Of a DNA stretch of 64,000 bases, positions 34,985-46,600 are shown in pieces. Origin of the DNA: Phoronis australis. Lineage: Eukaryota > Phoronida > Phoronidae. Numbering within the stretch: position 1 is the stretch's first letter; each line of letters starts with the position of its first letter. A model generated the notes under the pieces. That model saw nothing but the letters and a program-made list of their open reading frames with translations, was not told where the DNA came from and did not search any database. Location: positions 670,550 to 734,549 of the forward strand of contig NMRA01000123.1 of assembly GCA_002633005.1 (NCBI GenBank), given 5' to 3'. Made by a program: the position numbers and the translations under genes.

Positions 34985-35060
34985 GGCGGCGCACCATAGG
35001 GGGCTGGGGGGGCTATAGCCCCATTTTTTCAGTTCTACGCCGCACATGGTCTATCAACCT
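34985..35060. repeat. G-run repeat fragment
   Basis: GGCGCACCATAGGGGGCTGG and then GGGGGGCTATAGCCCC resemble the G/C-run termini elsewhere. It lies just after TTAA element copy 2 and before the Penelope-like element. Confidence 0.35.
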
Positions 35061-35368
35061 ATGAGACATTGAGCATTCAACATGTTTCTGCGAGTCTCAT
35101 CTTCCCTCCTGACAACACTAATTGAATAAAATGAGCCAATTGTATTCTTCTTCCTGCGTCACTGTTAAAATTGCCAAGAATATAAATGAAGTTTTTTACG
35201 GATTTTATTTTATTTTACCTTAAAAGAGGAACAAATCATTGGGGCGAACAAATCTGATATCAACTCAAGTACCTTTTATGGACGAAAAACAATGCATGTA
35301 TTACACAATTATTTTACACAAGAAAACGAGTAAACACGAAAAACTACATATGTCTCACAATCCAATAT

Positions 35369-36791
35369 GTTAAAGATACGAATCATTTTCTTAATAAAAA
35401 TATCAGTGATTTACCTAAAAATGCCCTTCTAGTAACTCTTGATGTTAAAAGCTTATACACTAATATTCCTCAACATGAAGGCATAGAAGCCTATGCCAAG
35501 TTTCTTAGTCAATGTAATAATCCTAATGTACCTACATCCTTTATTAGCTCTCTTCTTGAACATGTACATGTACTTACCATGAATCATTTTACCTTTAATC
35601 ACTATTTCCAAATATTAGGCACAGCTATGGGCACTAGAGTTGCTTGTACTTTTGCCAACCTTTTTATGGGAAATCTTGAAAACAACTTTATCAAATCCTA
35701 CTCTGAAAAACCTCTTCTCTGGCTAAGGTACATTGATGACATTTTTATGATCTGGACCCATGGCCCACAAAAATTAGATTTATTCTTAGAAAATATTAAC
35801 AAATTTCACCCTAGTATAAAGTTCACTCATTTCTCAAAATAAAGTCTCATTTTTAGATGTAACTGTCATCCTTAGTAATGATAAACTAGAAACTGACTTA
35901 TTCTGTAAAGAAACTGACAAACACCAATATCTGTCATATCATTCGTGTCATCCCTTTCATTGCAAGAAAAGCCTTCCATATGGCCTTGCCCTAAGAATTC
36001 GACGCATTTGTTCAGAAGAAACTTCCTTTAATAACCGTTTAAAAGACCCCAAGTACTATCTAGTTCAACGTCATTTCCCCTTATATCTTATACACAAACA
36101 GTTTGACAATGTCCGCTCAATCACAAGAAACGAATCTTTAAGAACTAAAACAAAAGGCAATACTACAAATAGCATTCTTAACTATGTTCAATCCATGTTT
36201 AAACGGAATTAGCCACGTCTTCAGAAAACATCTTTCCACGCTGCCTATTTTCCCTCAAATGAAAAACCTATTTCCTAATCCACCTATAATTTCTTGGAGA
36301 AAATGTAAAAATCTAAAAAATTATTAAGTTAAAGCTAATATCGACAATACATACCAAACTGACAAACATATTGGCAACACACAATGTAACAAAACTAGAT
36401 GTAAAATGTGTAACTTTATCAACGATAGTACTTTCTTCCAGTCTTCCCAAACAATGAAAACTTTGAAATAAAACATTATTCTGATTGCACCACTAACAAT
36501 ATTATTTACCTTATAACATGTAAAAAATATTCTATCCAATACGTAGGACAAACTCAACATAATCTACAAACTCGGTTTCGTAATCATAGATTTATCATAA
36601 TACAGAAAAACATTTCTGACACAATAGGTAATCATTTCAATTCCAAAAACCATAATCTTCAAGATCTTTTTGTACAAATAATAGAAAAACTCCAATACCC
36701 CAGTACCCTTTACAGACTCAAAAGAGAACAATTTTGGATAGACAAGCTCAAAACACTAGAACCCCATGGATTAAACACAAAAACTTCTTAA
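35369..36791 (+). pseudogene. Penelope-like retroelement, RT plus GIY-YIG, frameshifted
   Basis: Reading from 35369 gives VKDTNHFLNKNISDLP, then LVTLDVKSLYTNIPQHEGI, TAMGTRVACTFANLFMG and YIDDIFMIW. These are Penelope-type reverse transcriptase motifs (YIDD catalytic box). The frame ends at 35842 and resumes in the next frame as SFLDVTV, CKETDKHQYL, SCHPFHCKKSLPYGLALRIR to a stop near 36211. Further on, CNKTRCKMC precedes a GIY-YIG nuclease (IYLITCKK-SIQYVGQTQHNLQTRFRNHR), ending GLNTKTS and stop at 36789-36791. At least two frameshifts and a short start make it dead. This was an EN-positive Penelope-like element. It lies between the CUB genes and the dehydrogenase. Confidence 0.88.
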
Positions 36792-36970
36792 ATTATATCA
36801 CTGAATTTTTTCCACAACAATGTATCATATTCATTACGCCACATCTTAAATGTCAATTGTCATTTAGTGTTTGATTTTACTTTATTTCTGTTTCTGTTGA
36901 CGAAGGATGTCATTATATCCAAAAATTTCAGTTGATCCATTTTTGTTGTTTTATTTACATATATATTCTG
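36792..36970 (+). repeat. 3' end region of the Penelope-like element
   Basis: Non-coding tail after the GIY-YIG frame, with TCTGTTGACGAAGGATGTC and TTGATCCATTTTTGTTG. A matching GTGATCCATTTTTGTCG plus TTTTATTTAC block occurs at 62257. The boundary is not defined. Confidence 0.4.
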
Positions 36971-39378
36971 CATTTCGTGAAACAATAGTATCCTTGAGAG
37001 GATCTGAATCGCCTTATTTAGTTTCAGATTTATTTTCTACGTAAGCGTATTATTCAAGGTATGATCAATAAGCGCGGTAGTTTATCTTCAATCGTGCCCA
37101 ATGGTAGCCAGCCAGCTCGCTGTATAAAGACTGTCGTCAAAATACAGCTAGGTCCCACTGCGTGTATTTCTTTCGTAGACAGCGAAATTCCACACAGCAA
37201 AGGTAGTTCTGCTCGTCACCGCGCCATGAAACTTGTATCAACATGTAAAGGCTAAAGACCGGACGGTGTGCATGGAAAATCTGGGAGTCAACCGGCACTC
37301 ACCTTGCCCGTTACAGCCGTTTAAGTGAAAAACAATGCAATAAACTTCATTTTCTTGTGTGACTCTCTGCCTTTTCTAACAATGAAAGGTATTTCGTCGT
37401 TTTGAAAACAGTACGCTCGTGTCACGCGCACGCTCCATTTCCTAAATTTTTGCGACATCTCTCAGGAGACAATGATAGCTTGGAAGCAACAAAATTTCTT
37501 CTGAAATTCGATTTTTCGGTACCAAAATTCTAAAAACTTTTAATGAGGTGAAACCAGTTCTGATAATTTGTTGTGACGTGTACGCAACCTCGTGAAAGAA
37601 CAACAGTTGATTGAAGAATCGGCGAAAAAAAAAACTGGCCAATAGGTGACGCAAAATTTCATGGCGCCGAAAGCGGTCGCTAAAGATCGCTCCACAACTT
37701 TAACAGCAGAATAACGGTAGAACGCCATTTTTGCCAACACCGTTAAATAATTTAAATTACTCAAGGAAGACTGTAGTTTTTAATGGCGCTAATTTTGTAT
37801 CAGATTTTATCTTACCACTTTTTTACCCGCATCGGTGCAACTGAAAGATGTATATTTATATACAGCTTTGTACCAAGGCTAGCCCAATGGTTGTAGTTTT
37901 TTGATTATTAGTTCATCGATTTTTAAAAATCGAAAACAGTACTTGATTGCCTTTTTTCCAGCTGAATACCGCCGTGGTGTTCGTTTATAACGAAAATAAG
38001 TGGTTAATGCATTTTGAAAATTCGCCATTATGTACAGTCAGAGGTGCTTAATTAATACAGTTATGAATTACATTTAATTGGGTCTTGCTCGCATCGGGCA
38101 ATGTACAGTGATTCCGGCGCTGCACTGTCTTTGATCCTGGTACAAGCCGCTCAGAGAGACGAGCGGTGAAAATTCCCGCATATCTTTAGAAATGCGTATT
38201 ATTTACGGTATGGCCGCGGCGCTGGCTGTGGAAAACCTATTCGCTGGTTCTTTCTCAGTAATTATAATGCGCCGATTTAAAAACAAATCAAAGGCGGTTA
38301 TTATTTACCCTTCAATTTTTGGCACAACAGTAATGTTGGTCGCTTGTTTTACTTACAGGTCGAATTGTTTTGACTTTCGTGACACTGACTAGAGGCGTCA
38401 ACTGTTACAGCAGAAAGGCTATCTTATCCTGGGATCGGTCCTAGATATTATCATATGCACATTAGGCCAAGCACATCGAACAGCTACTAGCTCACTTAAT
38501 TTGTGATGGTGCCACAGGCCAAGCCTGGATCTTCGTCGGAGACTGTGAGGTGAAATTTACACTCAGCATTCTCTTACACCTTAGGCGTACATTAATTGCC
38601 CAAGGCATTTTCGCCTCGTGCTCGAATTATGTCGCAAAATTATTCAAATGTATTTACAAGGTGCCCCAAAATGTACTTAGAGTTCCATGGCTCTTTGAAT
38701 AATTTTTTACGGTACCTCGATGTATTTGAGCCCGAGCCTACAAGCACTGAGGGGTGTGAATTCGACTGTGGCTCGAAAAAAATATTGAGTGCCACCAGAG
38801 ACAGTAGCCTTTGGTGCTGCCACCCACGAAGTGCAGTTTTTCAATCAACCACTAGTTCCTTTGCCAGTGCTCATTTTCGTTACACCACAAATGTCTGCCT
38901 CCTGTCAGCTCCACTTCCGAGTTGGCGAAGGTTGTATTTGCTAAAATAGGTTATGCTTTGCTAGTTTATTGAAGGAGATCAACCGGAATTTTTACCAAAA
39001 GGTACGTTTTTGTGATATAATCTTTATTTTGGTTCTTTGATTTTGTAATTATTTCCATTTGCACGGTTGGTGCAGACGTAACAACAGAAACTGAGAAATT
39101 ACCCTAGCCTGCCCGAGGCTATGGCTGTGACAAGTTCAAAATTGCACCTACCGCACTCTGCAGTGCCGGTATATTCAACGACTTCTTTGTAAATGCAACC
39201 AGTGATTTAGGAAACAAAAGCCCCTTGCATGATTTTGACATTCGTACTGAGTTCCTAGAAAACTACTGATAACAGTTACGTGCATTACTAGGGCTCACCA
39301 TGCACAGGTATCTTTAGACAATGACCACCGTCCTACTGGCTACTGATCATCAATTCACTATATATTAATTATGTATTA
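36971..39378. other. Intergenic, no recognised gene
   Basis: It contains scattered short frames (for example 38192-38392 and 38596-38949) without recognisable domains or convincing splice signals. I see no tandem repeat here. Confidence 0.4.
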
Positions 39379-40012
39379 TAGTGTATTGGGGAGGACCAAA
39401 AGCTGAGGACACCTGTGCGTAGGATGGTGGAGCTCCTATAGGTGCTTCATACGCCAGAAGCTTTTCGGCGAATTATGCCTTGCACTGACTAAAACATCAA
39501 AGTCACATTATTATAAATACCCTTTGCTCACAAAGAGAAACCTTAGGAGGCCGTTCATGTATGTAACTCCTTCCAACTTGAACAAATACTCCTGTTATCA
39601 AATTTTTTCTTCGAGCAGTCCCTCATTTAGTTCCCAAAACTGATAACTCATCATTTTTAACACTGCGCTCGCCAGGTGGCATGACGTCATATCCCCTGGT
39701 GCGCACAGCGTTAAAAATGGTGAATTGCCGATTTTGGGAACTGAACGAGGGACTGCTCGAATAAAAAGTTTGAGTATTTGTTCAAGTTGGAAGGAATTAA
39801 ATACATTGACGGCCTCCTAAGTCCTAACCTGTCCCTCTATGCGCAAAAGGTATTCATAACAACGTAGCATGAATGTTTTAGTCTGTGCGAGGCATAATTC
39901 GCCGAAAATCTTCCGGCATATGAAGCGCCTATAGGAGCTTCACTGTGGAGCTAGTAGAGACTGTGGTCACTGTCTAAGGCGTCCTCAGCTTCTGATCGTC
40001 TCTGATACACTA
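39379..40012. repeat. Long foldback (hairpin) element A
   Basis: The left arm starts TAGTGTATTGGGGAGGACC and AGCTGAGGAC. The right arm ends GTCCTCAGCTTCTGATC to ATACACTA. The arms stay complementary almost to the centre near 39690 (for example GAGCAGTCCCTCATTTAGTT against AACTGAACGAGGGACTGCTC). No protein is encoded. Confidence 0.85.
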
Positions 40013-40026
40013 CATATATACTACAA

Positions 40027-40566
40027 GGTATGACACAGGGACTAGGAGTTCCACAGGTGCTTCACTTCAACCATCCATGTCAAACATTAAACTCAATAAA
40101 TTTACACAAAACGGGTTCAACAAACCGTGAGAAATTGTTCGTTCTTCTGATAGCATTTAGGGTGTCCTGCTCCATTGAGTTCTCATCAAATTCACGGTCA
40201 AAGCACAAAAATGTTCCCAAAAATCCGATATGTACTATCAGTGTGTCCCACGGAAATTGCTGATTTGTCACGGAAGGTCACAACATCAATAACTAGAAAT
40301 TTCCGTCCATCCATAACTCATCAGATAATTCTGTACCAACTCGCGTGGGTCACATTGACAGTATGCATGGGCTTGTTGGGAAGAATTTTGTGCTTTCAAC
40401 CCGAATTTGTTGCGAACTCGCTGGAACAGGACAAATGCTATTGGAAGAAAGAACAATTGCTCATGATTTGATGACCCCTGTTTTGTTTAAATTTATTGAA
40501 TTTTGTGCTTGAAATGGACGACTGGAGTTAAGTACCCGTGGAATTGCTTGTCGCAAGTGTCATACC
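40027..40566. repeat. Long foldback (hairpin) element B
   Basis: It begins GGTATGACAC and ends GTGTCATACC. Inner arm matches include CTCAATAAATTTACACAAAA against its partner TTTAAATTTATTGAATTTTG read in reverse, and TAGCATTT against AAATGCTA. It is a different family from A and C, between which it sits. Confidence 0.8.
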
Positions 40567-40577
40567 TCGTAATATAT

Positions 40578-41371
40578 AGTGTATTGGGGATGATCAGAAG
40601 CTGAGGACGTCTGTGCTGCCATATAGCAGTCTCTGATTTTGAGAACCAGTTTAATCCACTGAATAATGGGCGGGTGATTGCCTGGTTCTCAAAATCAGGG
40701 ACTGCTATATCCGACAAGTGCCCATCACTAGTAGTCAGTATTCTGAAAAACAACCCTTAAACTAGATAGTGACCACCATCTCTGGTCCCAGTAGAGTCCC
40801 TATAGGAACTTACTAAGCCAGGAGCCTTTCGGTAAATTATGCCTCACACTGATTAAAACATCAAAGTCACATCATTATAAGCACCTTTTGCGCATAGAGG
40901 GACACCGTTGAAGGTCGTTGGTGTTTTTAATTCCTGTCAAGTCGAACAAATATTCCAACCCATAATTAAAGTTTTTCCTTTGAGCAGTCCTTCGTTCAAT
41001 CAAGCTTAAATTGGCAACTGGCTATTTTTAACACTGCGCGTGCTTCTGGCGGGCTAGGTGAAAATAGAAGCACACACAGTGTAAAATGTCTAGCAGCTGC
41101 CGATTTGGACAACTGAATGAAGGTTAGCTCAAAGAAAAAATTTGATTACGGGAGTATTTGTTCGAGTTGGAAGGAATTAAAGACATCGACGGCCTTCTTC
41201 TAAGACGAAGGTGTTCTGTCCTCTGTTCACAAAAGGTACTTATAACAACGTGACTTTGATGTTTTAATCAGTGTGAAATTAATTTGCCAAAAAAATCCCA
41301 GCGTATGAAGCTGCTATAGGAATTTCACTGTCACTACTGGGGTCAGCTAGATGCAGTGGTCTCTGTCTACC
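40578..41371. repeat. Long foldback (hairpin) element C, same family as A
   Basis: The left end TAGTGTATTGGGGATGATC and AGAAGCTGAGGAC match the outer arms of element A. After an insertion (element D) the arm continues ATAGTGACCACC through CCTTTTGCGCATAGAGGGACA. The right arm from about 41110 to 41371 is complementary (TTCGAGTTGGAAGGAATTAA against TTTTTAATTCCTGTCAAGTCG). Confidence 0.75.
40607..40712. repeat. Small hairpin D inserted in the left arm of C
   Basis: ATATAGCAGTCTCTGATTTT with GAGAACCAG at the left is mirrored by CTGGTTCTCAAAATCAGGGA with CTGCTATAT at the right, around a loop near 40660. It interrupts the otherwise continuous arm of C. Confidence 0.85.
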
Positions 41372-41914
41372 TTCAAACAACCTTTTTGAGCTGTTATTGG
41401 CAATTAGCTGATGAGACGGAACATTCGTCTGTACTGGGTCAGCACAGCGAGCACAGATGTAGTCTTGATGCAATGCACTAAAATGGTAATGAGAAACTTT
41501 TTTTGTTGTCAGCAACACCTAGATGCTAATACAATGGATTGTGATGGGAAAATGTATGAAAAAGGGTGTGCTTTTGTCTTCTGCAGCTGGTGAAAAGTTT
41601 GATCCACATTTAACACTTTCTCAATTCTTAGTGTACGGTTTTTATTATCGAATGTTGGCAGCTATGAATTTCGTGTGCTAGAAATGCCACCTGGATTTCA
41701 ACTGTGAGGCATATCATGACCTGATGATTTTCATAGTGTGGAGGGCTGTTTTGTTGTTCAGTTATGTGCATTTGTTTTTGTATGTAGTTATTCCCAGTGA
41801 GTAATGATGATCAGTCTGTGGACACTTGCTGTATTATTTTACAATAATTTATTCTGCATATTGACAGGAAATCACCAAGTACCAGTAGTGCCAGTGGTCT
41901 TGTGGTTTGATATT

Positions 41915-42093
41915 AATTGACCTATTGCAAGGTCCGCCCCTTGCAAAATGTCAACGAACAAACAATAAGTTTTATCCGGCAACATGGTGTTTGTCAGGTA
42001 AAATAGCTGCTTGGAAACGAAGGTGTGTCAAGAATGCTGCATTCTGATTGGTCAGTTAAGCCATCACTCAAAATCCTGGCAATAGGTCAATTG
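41915..42093. mobile_element. Small MITE with 20-bp terminal inverted repeats
   Basis: The left end is AATTGACCTATTGCAAGG and the right end read inward is CAATTGACCTATTGCCAGG. The length is about 180 bp, with no coding capacity. Confidence 0.75.
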
Positions 42094-43638
42094 AGGAGTC
42101 ACTGGTTAACTGCTAAATATGTGATTTAAAGCCTTCAATCCATGCTATGATGATTATGTAGTAAATGCCATGGCAGCATTGTCTACAGTAATATGCAGAG
42201 CAGCTAGAGTAGTATGTGTACATGTTCGCCCAAAATGAAAAGTTTGACATCTCGATCGAGGAGAAAATAGAAATATCCTAAGACTGACATGCTGGCAGTG
42301 TTTTCTCTCGTTTTAGTTGTGCCTTTGAGAGATGTAAAATTATGAAAAACAATTATGTGTGACCTAGCAAAGTAAGTAAACGTACACATGGTGGCGTATG
42401 TAGAAAAGTGGGACATTCTGATGCTGAACCGGAAAAACTTCATCCTGGATTTTAAAAAGAAGGCATCTAAAATAGGTTTTCCAATTTCTCATGGTGTCCA
42501 TTACCAGTTACACGTGACCACTAGTCAAATTGCTGTTCTAGTGTGATCTGGAGAATGGGTCATGTATTAAAGTTTTTTCTACCTTACGTGATTTCTGAAC
42601 CATCTTATTCTGTGACCAATGACTTTCCATTGCTTCATGCTTACCTAGTACTTTACTTGCCTGAGCTTTCAAATGCTGAACAGGGCGTCTGAAACTAGGG
42701 TATCTAAATGTGAGTCAGGTTGTCCTCTTGGATCCATTTTACATCTTCTGAATGAAAGCCTGATGACGGGATGCAGACCGCTTGTACTGGTCACAATTGG
42801 AAGGCCTCAGTCGTAAATATTGTGGTGGCGCAGTTAGCAAAGTTGACACGCTATGCTTGAAAATCTGCCTGTGAGTGATTAAACTCTAACCATTTTTGAT
42901 GGGGAAAGGGTTCCCAGCACTCTTGCTAGTGTTGAAAAATCCTCTTTTCGTTGCGTATTGGTGACGGCAAATATGGACCGAAATACTGTTACTATTCAAG
43001 ATGTCATCAATTTTAGTATTTTTGTTAACATAGCAGTTATAACCTTGCACAGTAATAATGATGTTTGATCCCAGTATAATTTTTTGAGCCTGAACTTCGG
43101 TCTAGATTTAAACCTTTTGATTCATGCTTTTGAAGACAGGGTTCACAGTTTGTATAAGCTTGGGGATCAAATTCGTGCAGTTTCGTCAATTTTGCGTGAA
43201 GACTTGGAATGTTTGACATCTTACTAATTCTTTTAGTTATTAAGTTGTTTATGTTAAAATATTTACCCTCAAATTGGGTTTATATCAAGTTTAAAACTGG
43301 TTAGAAAAATACATGTTTTGAGCTCTTTTATCATTGGCCTTGTTAGTTACGCACACCAGTACATGCCTGTTATTGTTAAGAAATCATACCCTTGTAATTT
43401 TTGCATTACTTCCTATTTGCCTGTGCCTTTAATGATGTATGGGAAGTTTTTAGATTAAGCATAGTCTGGTAATTGCTTTCTAATCGTTTCTTCCTTGTAT
43501 AAACATGGGATACATTGCCAAAGCTTGCAGTGTGGTCTAGTTTCTGCTAAGAGCTGGTTTTGATGTTTGAAAGTTCCATACAGTTAGAAAGAATTGAGGA
43601 TGCATTCTAGTCTGAGTTCACAGAAATAAAATTTCAAA
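42094..43638. other. 5' flank of the dehydrogenase gene
   Basis: A+T-rich sequence with no recognised exon or repeat; it probably includes the promoter and 5' UTR of the dehydrogenase. No firm promoter element can be named. Confidence 0.35.
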
Positions 43639-43660
43639 ATGGAGCTCGACTTTCTAACAG
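43639..43660 (+). CDS. Dehydrogenase exon 1: start
   Basis: The 22-nt coding start reads MELDFLT and then a split Ala codon, ending AACAG|GTATTT in phase 1. It joins in frame to AEMTGRVAIVTG. Upstream of ATG (AAAATGG context) the sequence is A-rich, presumably 5' UTR. A different first exon further upstream cannot be excluded; exon 2 also has an internal ATG just inside its acceptor. Confidence 0.6.
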
Positions 43661-46600
43661 GTATTTTATCTGCTTGATTTTTGTTTTGTTGATTTTTTAA
43701 ATTAGACTTTTATATTGGACGATTTGTGTCCCTCCTTTTGGTTTTATATTGTCCGTCGCTAGATAAGAATGGCATTTAGAATCTAGAAGAAGTCCCGACA
43801 GGGTGACCACATTTAATCAATCATGTGTTTGTACTGTGATGGAGCTCCAAATTTGTGGTGACAGAATGTTCTGTTCTCTTGTTCTTAACGTACGTATCTG
43901 AAGATGGGTTTGCCATCCCGTTTACTTTCCATGATGTGTCTCCATTTGACGATTATTTGTAGCAAGTCTAATTCATTACTTCACTGATGTATTTAAAAAT
44001 GACTGTTGCTGTCCTGCTGTTAAAACCAGAACTCAGAAATTTTTATTGCATGTAGTCCTTCTCAAAATAAGACATTTTAATGGACAGAATTATTTTCATA
44101 AAGAAAGCATTTTAGGATAATTGTTAAATGTGTTATAGATTTTTTTAAGTCATTAAATTTGACCACAGCCATAAAACAATAAAATCCATTTTTGTGATTT
44201 TGTTGCACATTGCCATTGTCTGTCTAGTCTCTGAGGTACCCAAACCAATATTCATTAATTGCACCCTGTATTTACAAGCTTGCCATCCTTTTCAGCTGAG
44301 ATGACTGGCCGTGTTGCCATAGTGACAGGCGCCAATAGCGGTATCGGCTACCACATAGCGCGCTATCTGTGCGAGGGTGGTAATGACGTGGTGTTGGCAT
44401 GTCGTGACGAGGACAAGGGTCAGGAGGCGGTGAGAATGATTAAGGAGGAGTTCCCCAATGCACTTGCCTCCTTTATGATGGTGGGTAGTCACACGAAAGG
44501 TTAAGTCCCGTCCTCNGGGGGGTGCAAAAGATGACCACTCTATGTAACCATAGCTGATAATTACTTCCACCTTGCCCCAAGTTTGCAGCCACTCAGCAGT
44601 TAGAAGTGGTGCAAGTTACCCTAGAACAAGTTACCATACCTCAATAAGGTGGAGTATGTTATCACAAGTAGGGTCAGTTGCACTAGTTTAAATAGTGTTT
44701 ACACAGCCACTAAACCTAGCAACAACTGGTTCCAGGAGTTGCTTGTTCTAGTGTATAAGTGTGTGTGGTCGACACTTCAGTGTGTACATAGTAGTGTGAG
44801 TTTGTGTGAGTACAGCGAAAAGTCTTCGGTTGGAGACGCCATTGGCGGACAAATGACATTTTACTTGATCGAAATTTCTCAACAAAATATCTTTAGGAAG
44901 TTTTGCTTTCTTTTTGTAGGTTAGATGTATAGTACAGCTGTCCTCAAACAATAGTTGGTACATTTTTAGCATTTGTAACAACTTTTTGAGGTTTTAAAAA
45001 TAGAAAAATGACAATGTTTTTGTCCCAAGTTGAAAATGTTTACAGTAATGAGAAACTCCAATAGTCCAACGTGTGATTTGTCATTTTAAGGCACCAATCT
45101 GATGATATCTGTTTCAAAAATTGCTGTTTCACATTTAACTTTCTTGATGATCATGGTTACTACTTTTCCGTAGGCTAGAATATTGTGATCAACAAAAGTC
45201 ATCCTCTTTTGTTTAATGAACTGCTATTGTTGCCAACTAAGCATGATGTTTTGGTCTGGGATGTTCCACCCTGTCTAGTTTGGTTTGATGTCACTTGTAC
45301 GTCCATTGGTGGATCTAGGATATCTCCATAATAACGACAATTTCTTGTGAAAGCTCAAAAGTGATATGCCATGGTCGTTCTGAATTGGTCATGCCCAGAG
45401 ATGGACCCTTGGCCTTGCTGAATGGGGTGCCCTCAACCAATTAATATGTAAAACAGTCTCAGACAGGGGCTAGACTATATGTGCATCAGATCTGTGAACT
45501 TGTGCAAACGTGTAATGTCCTTTCTTCTGCAGCTATTTTATTTTCATAACTTAGTCAATTTCTAGCTTCGATAAATTCAGAGAGTAAACTCCATGTTGAA
45601 TTCTTATTAACATGGAAAATGAATGTGTACGCCTAATTTAAGGGCAAAGTCTCTTTTTATTTCCATTGAAGCATGGCCTGTTTTCGGATATATTATTAGA
45701 AAATGTCATAAATAAAAATAATGATAGAAAAAACCTGAAGTATTGAGCAAACAAACTCCTCAAATGCTCAAAAGCTTCGGGGAACACCGTAGAGTTCTCA
45801 ATGGGGACTGTTTTATGCAGCCAGTCGCAAGCTTCCTCTGGTGCCCCTCAATCTACCTCTGGTTCCCCCTTTAGTTGTTATTGCATAGCTGATGAGTGGG
45901 TGAAATTAGCTGACTAACTTAGACTCACTAACTGCCCTGGCCTATGCAAATTTAATGAAATGTGACCTGTGGGTTGCCAAGGTGACCCAGTTAACATTTA
46001 TCCTGTTCCATTATAAATTAAGTAATTTACCCCATTGTTGGTGAAATACTCTATTGAACATATATATGCCTCTTGGTCTTAGGACAGTCACCCAGGTCAC
46101 CAATTTCACACCATGTCCCATATCAATGGACGAATGAAGTTGTGAATATTCAGTGCTCAGACCTTATTAACAGTTGAAAATATGTATTACTGGGATTAAC
46201 AGCTGGCCTTTGCCTGCACAACTGACCATGTTCAAATTAGGTAATTTGTTTTCATGTTCCCATCGAAGGGTGTTGATATACTGTCTTGATATTCAGTATT
46301 TCATCACTTACTTCACTACATGTCACATGACCATCCATACTTCTATCCTCTGATTTTGCTGAAACGCAGTACGGTAACCTCTGATATATTGTGATATTGA
46401 CCAACCTGGCTGTGAAATATCACTTTTCATTTAATGCAGCTAGACTTCAACTGCAGTTATTTGCAGTCTGATGAATCAAATGCCGTAGATTCCATAAACC
46501 TTGTCAACGGAGGCAGGTAAGAACAAGTTTACCTAGTGAGGGACAAAAAATCAGGAAAGAGGCATCAGGAGCTGTGTAAAAACATGCTAACTGATCCATC

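Noticed and set aside
35579-35842. Independent host gene for the 87-codon RT-like frame
   Set aside because: It is the middle of a frameshifted Penelope-like element, not a host gene.
38192-38392. 66-codon frame with hydrophobic stretches (possible small membrane protein)
   Set aside because: No family, no splice partner, no supporting context.
38596-38949. 117-codon frame
   Set aside because: No recognisable domain or splice context; length is within chance for this window.
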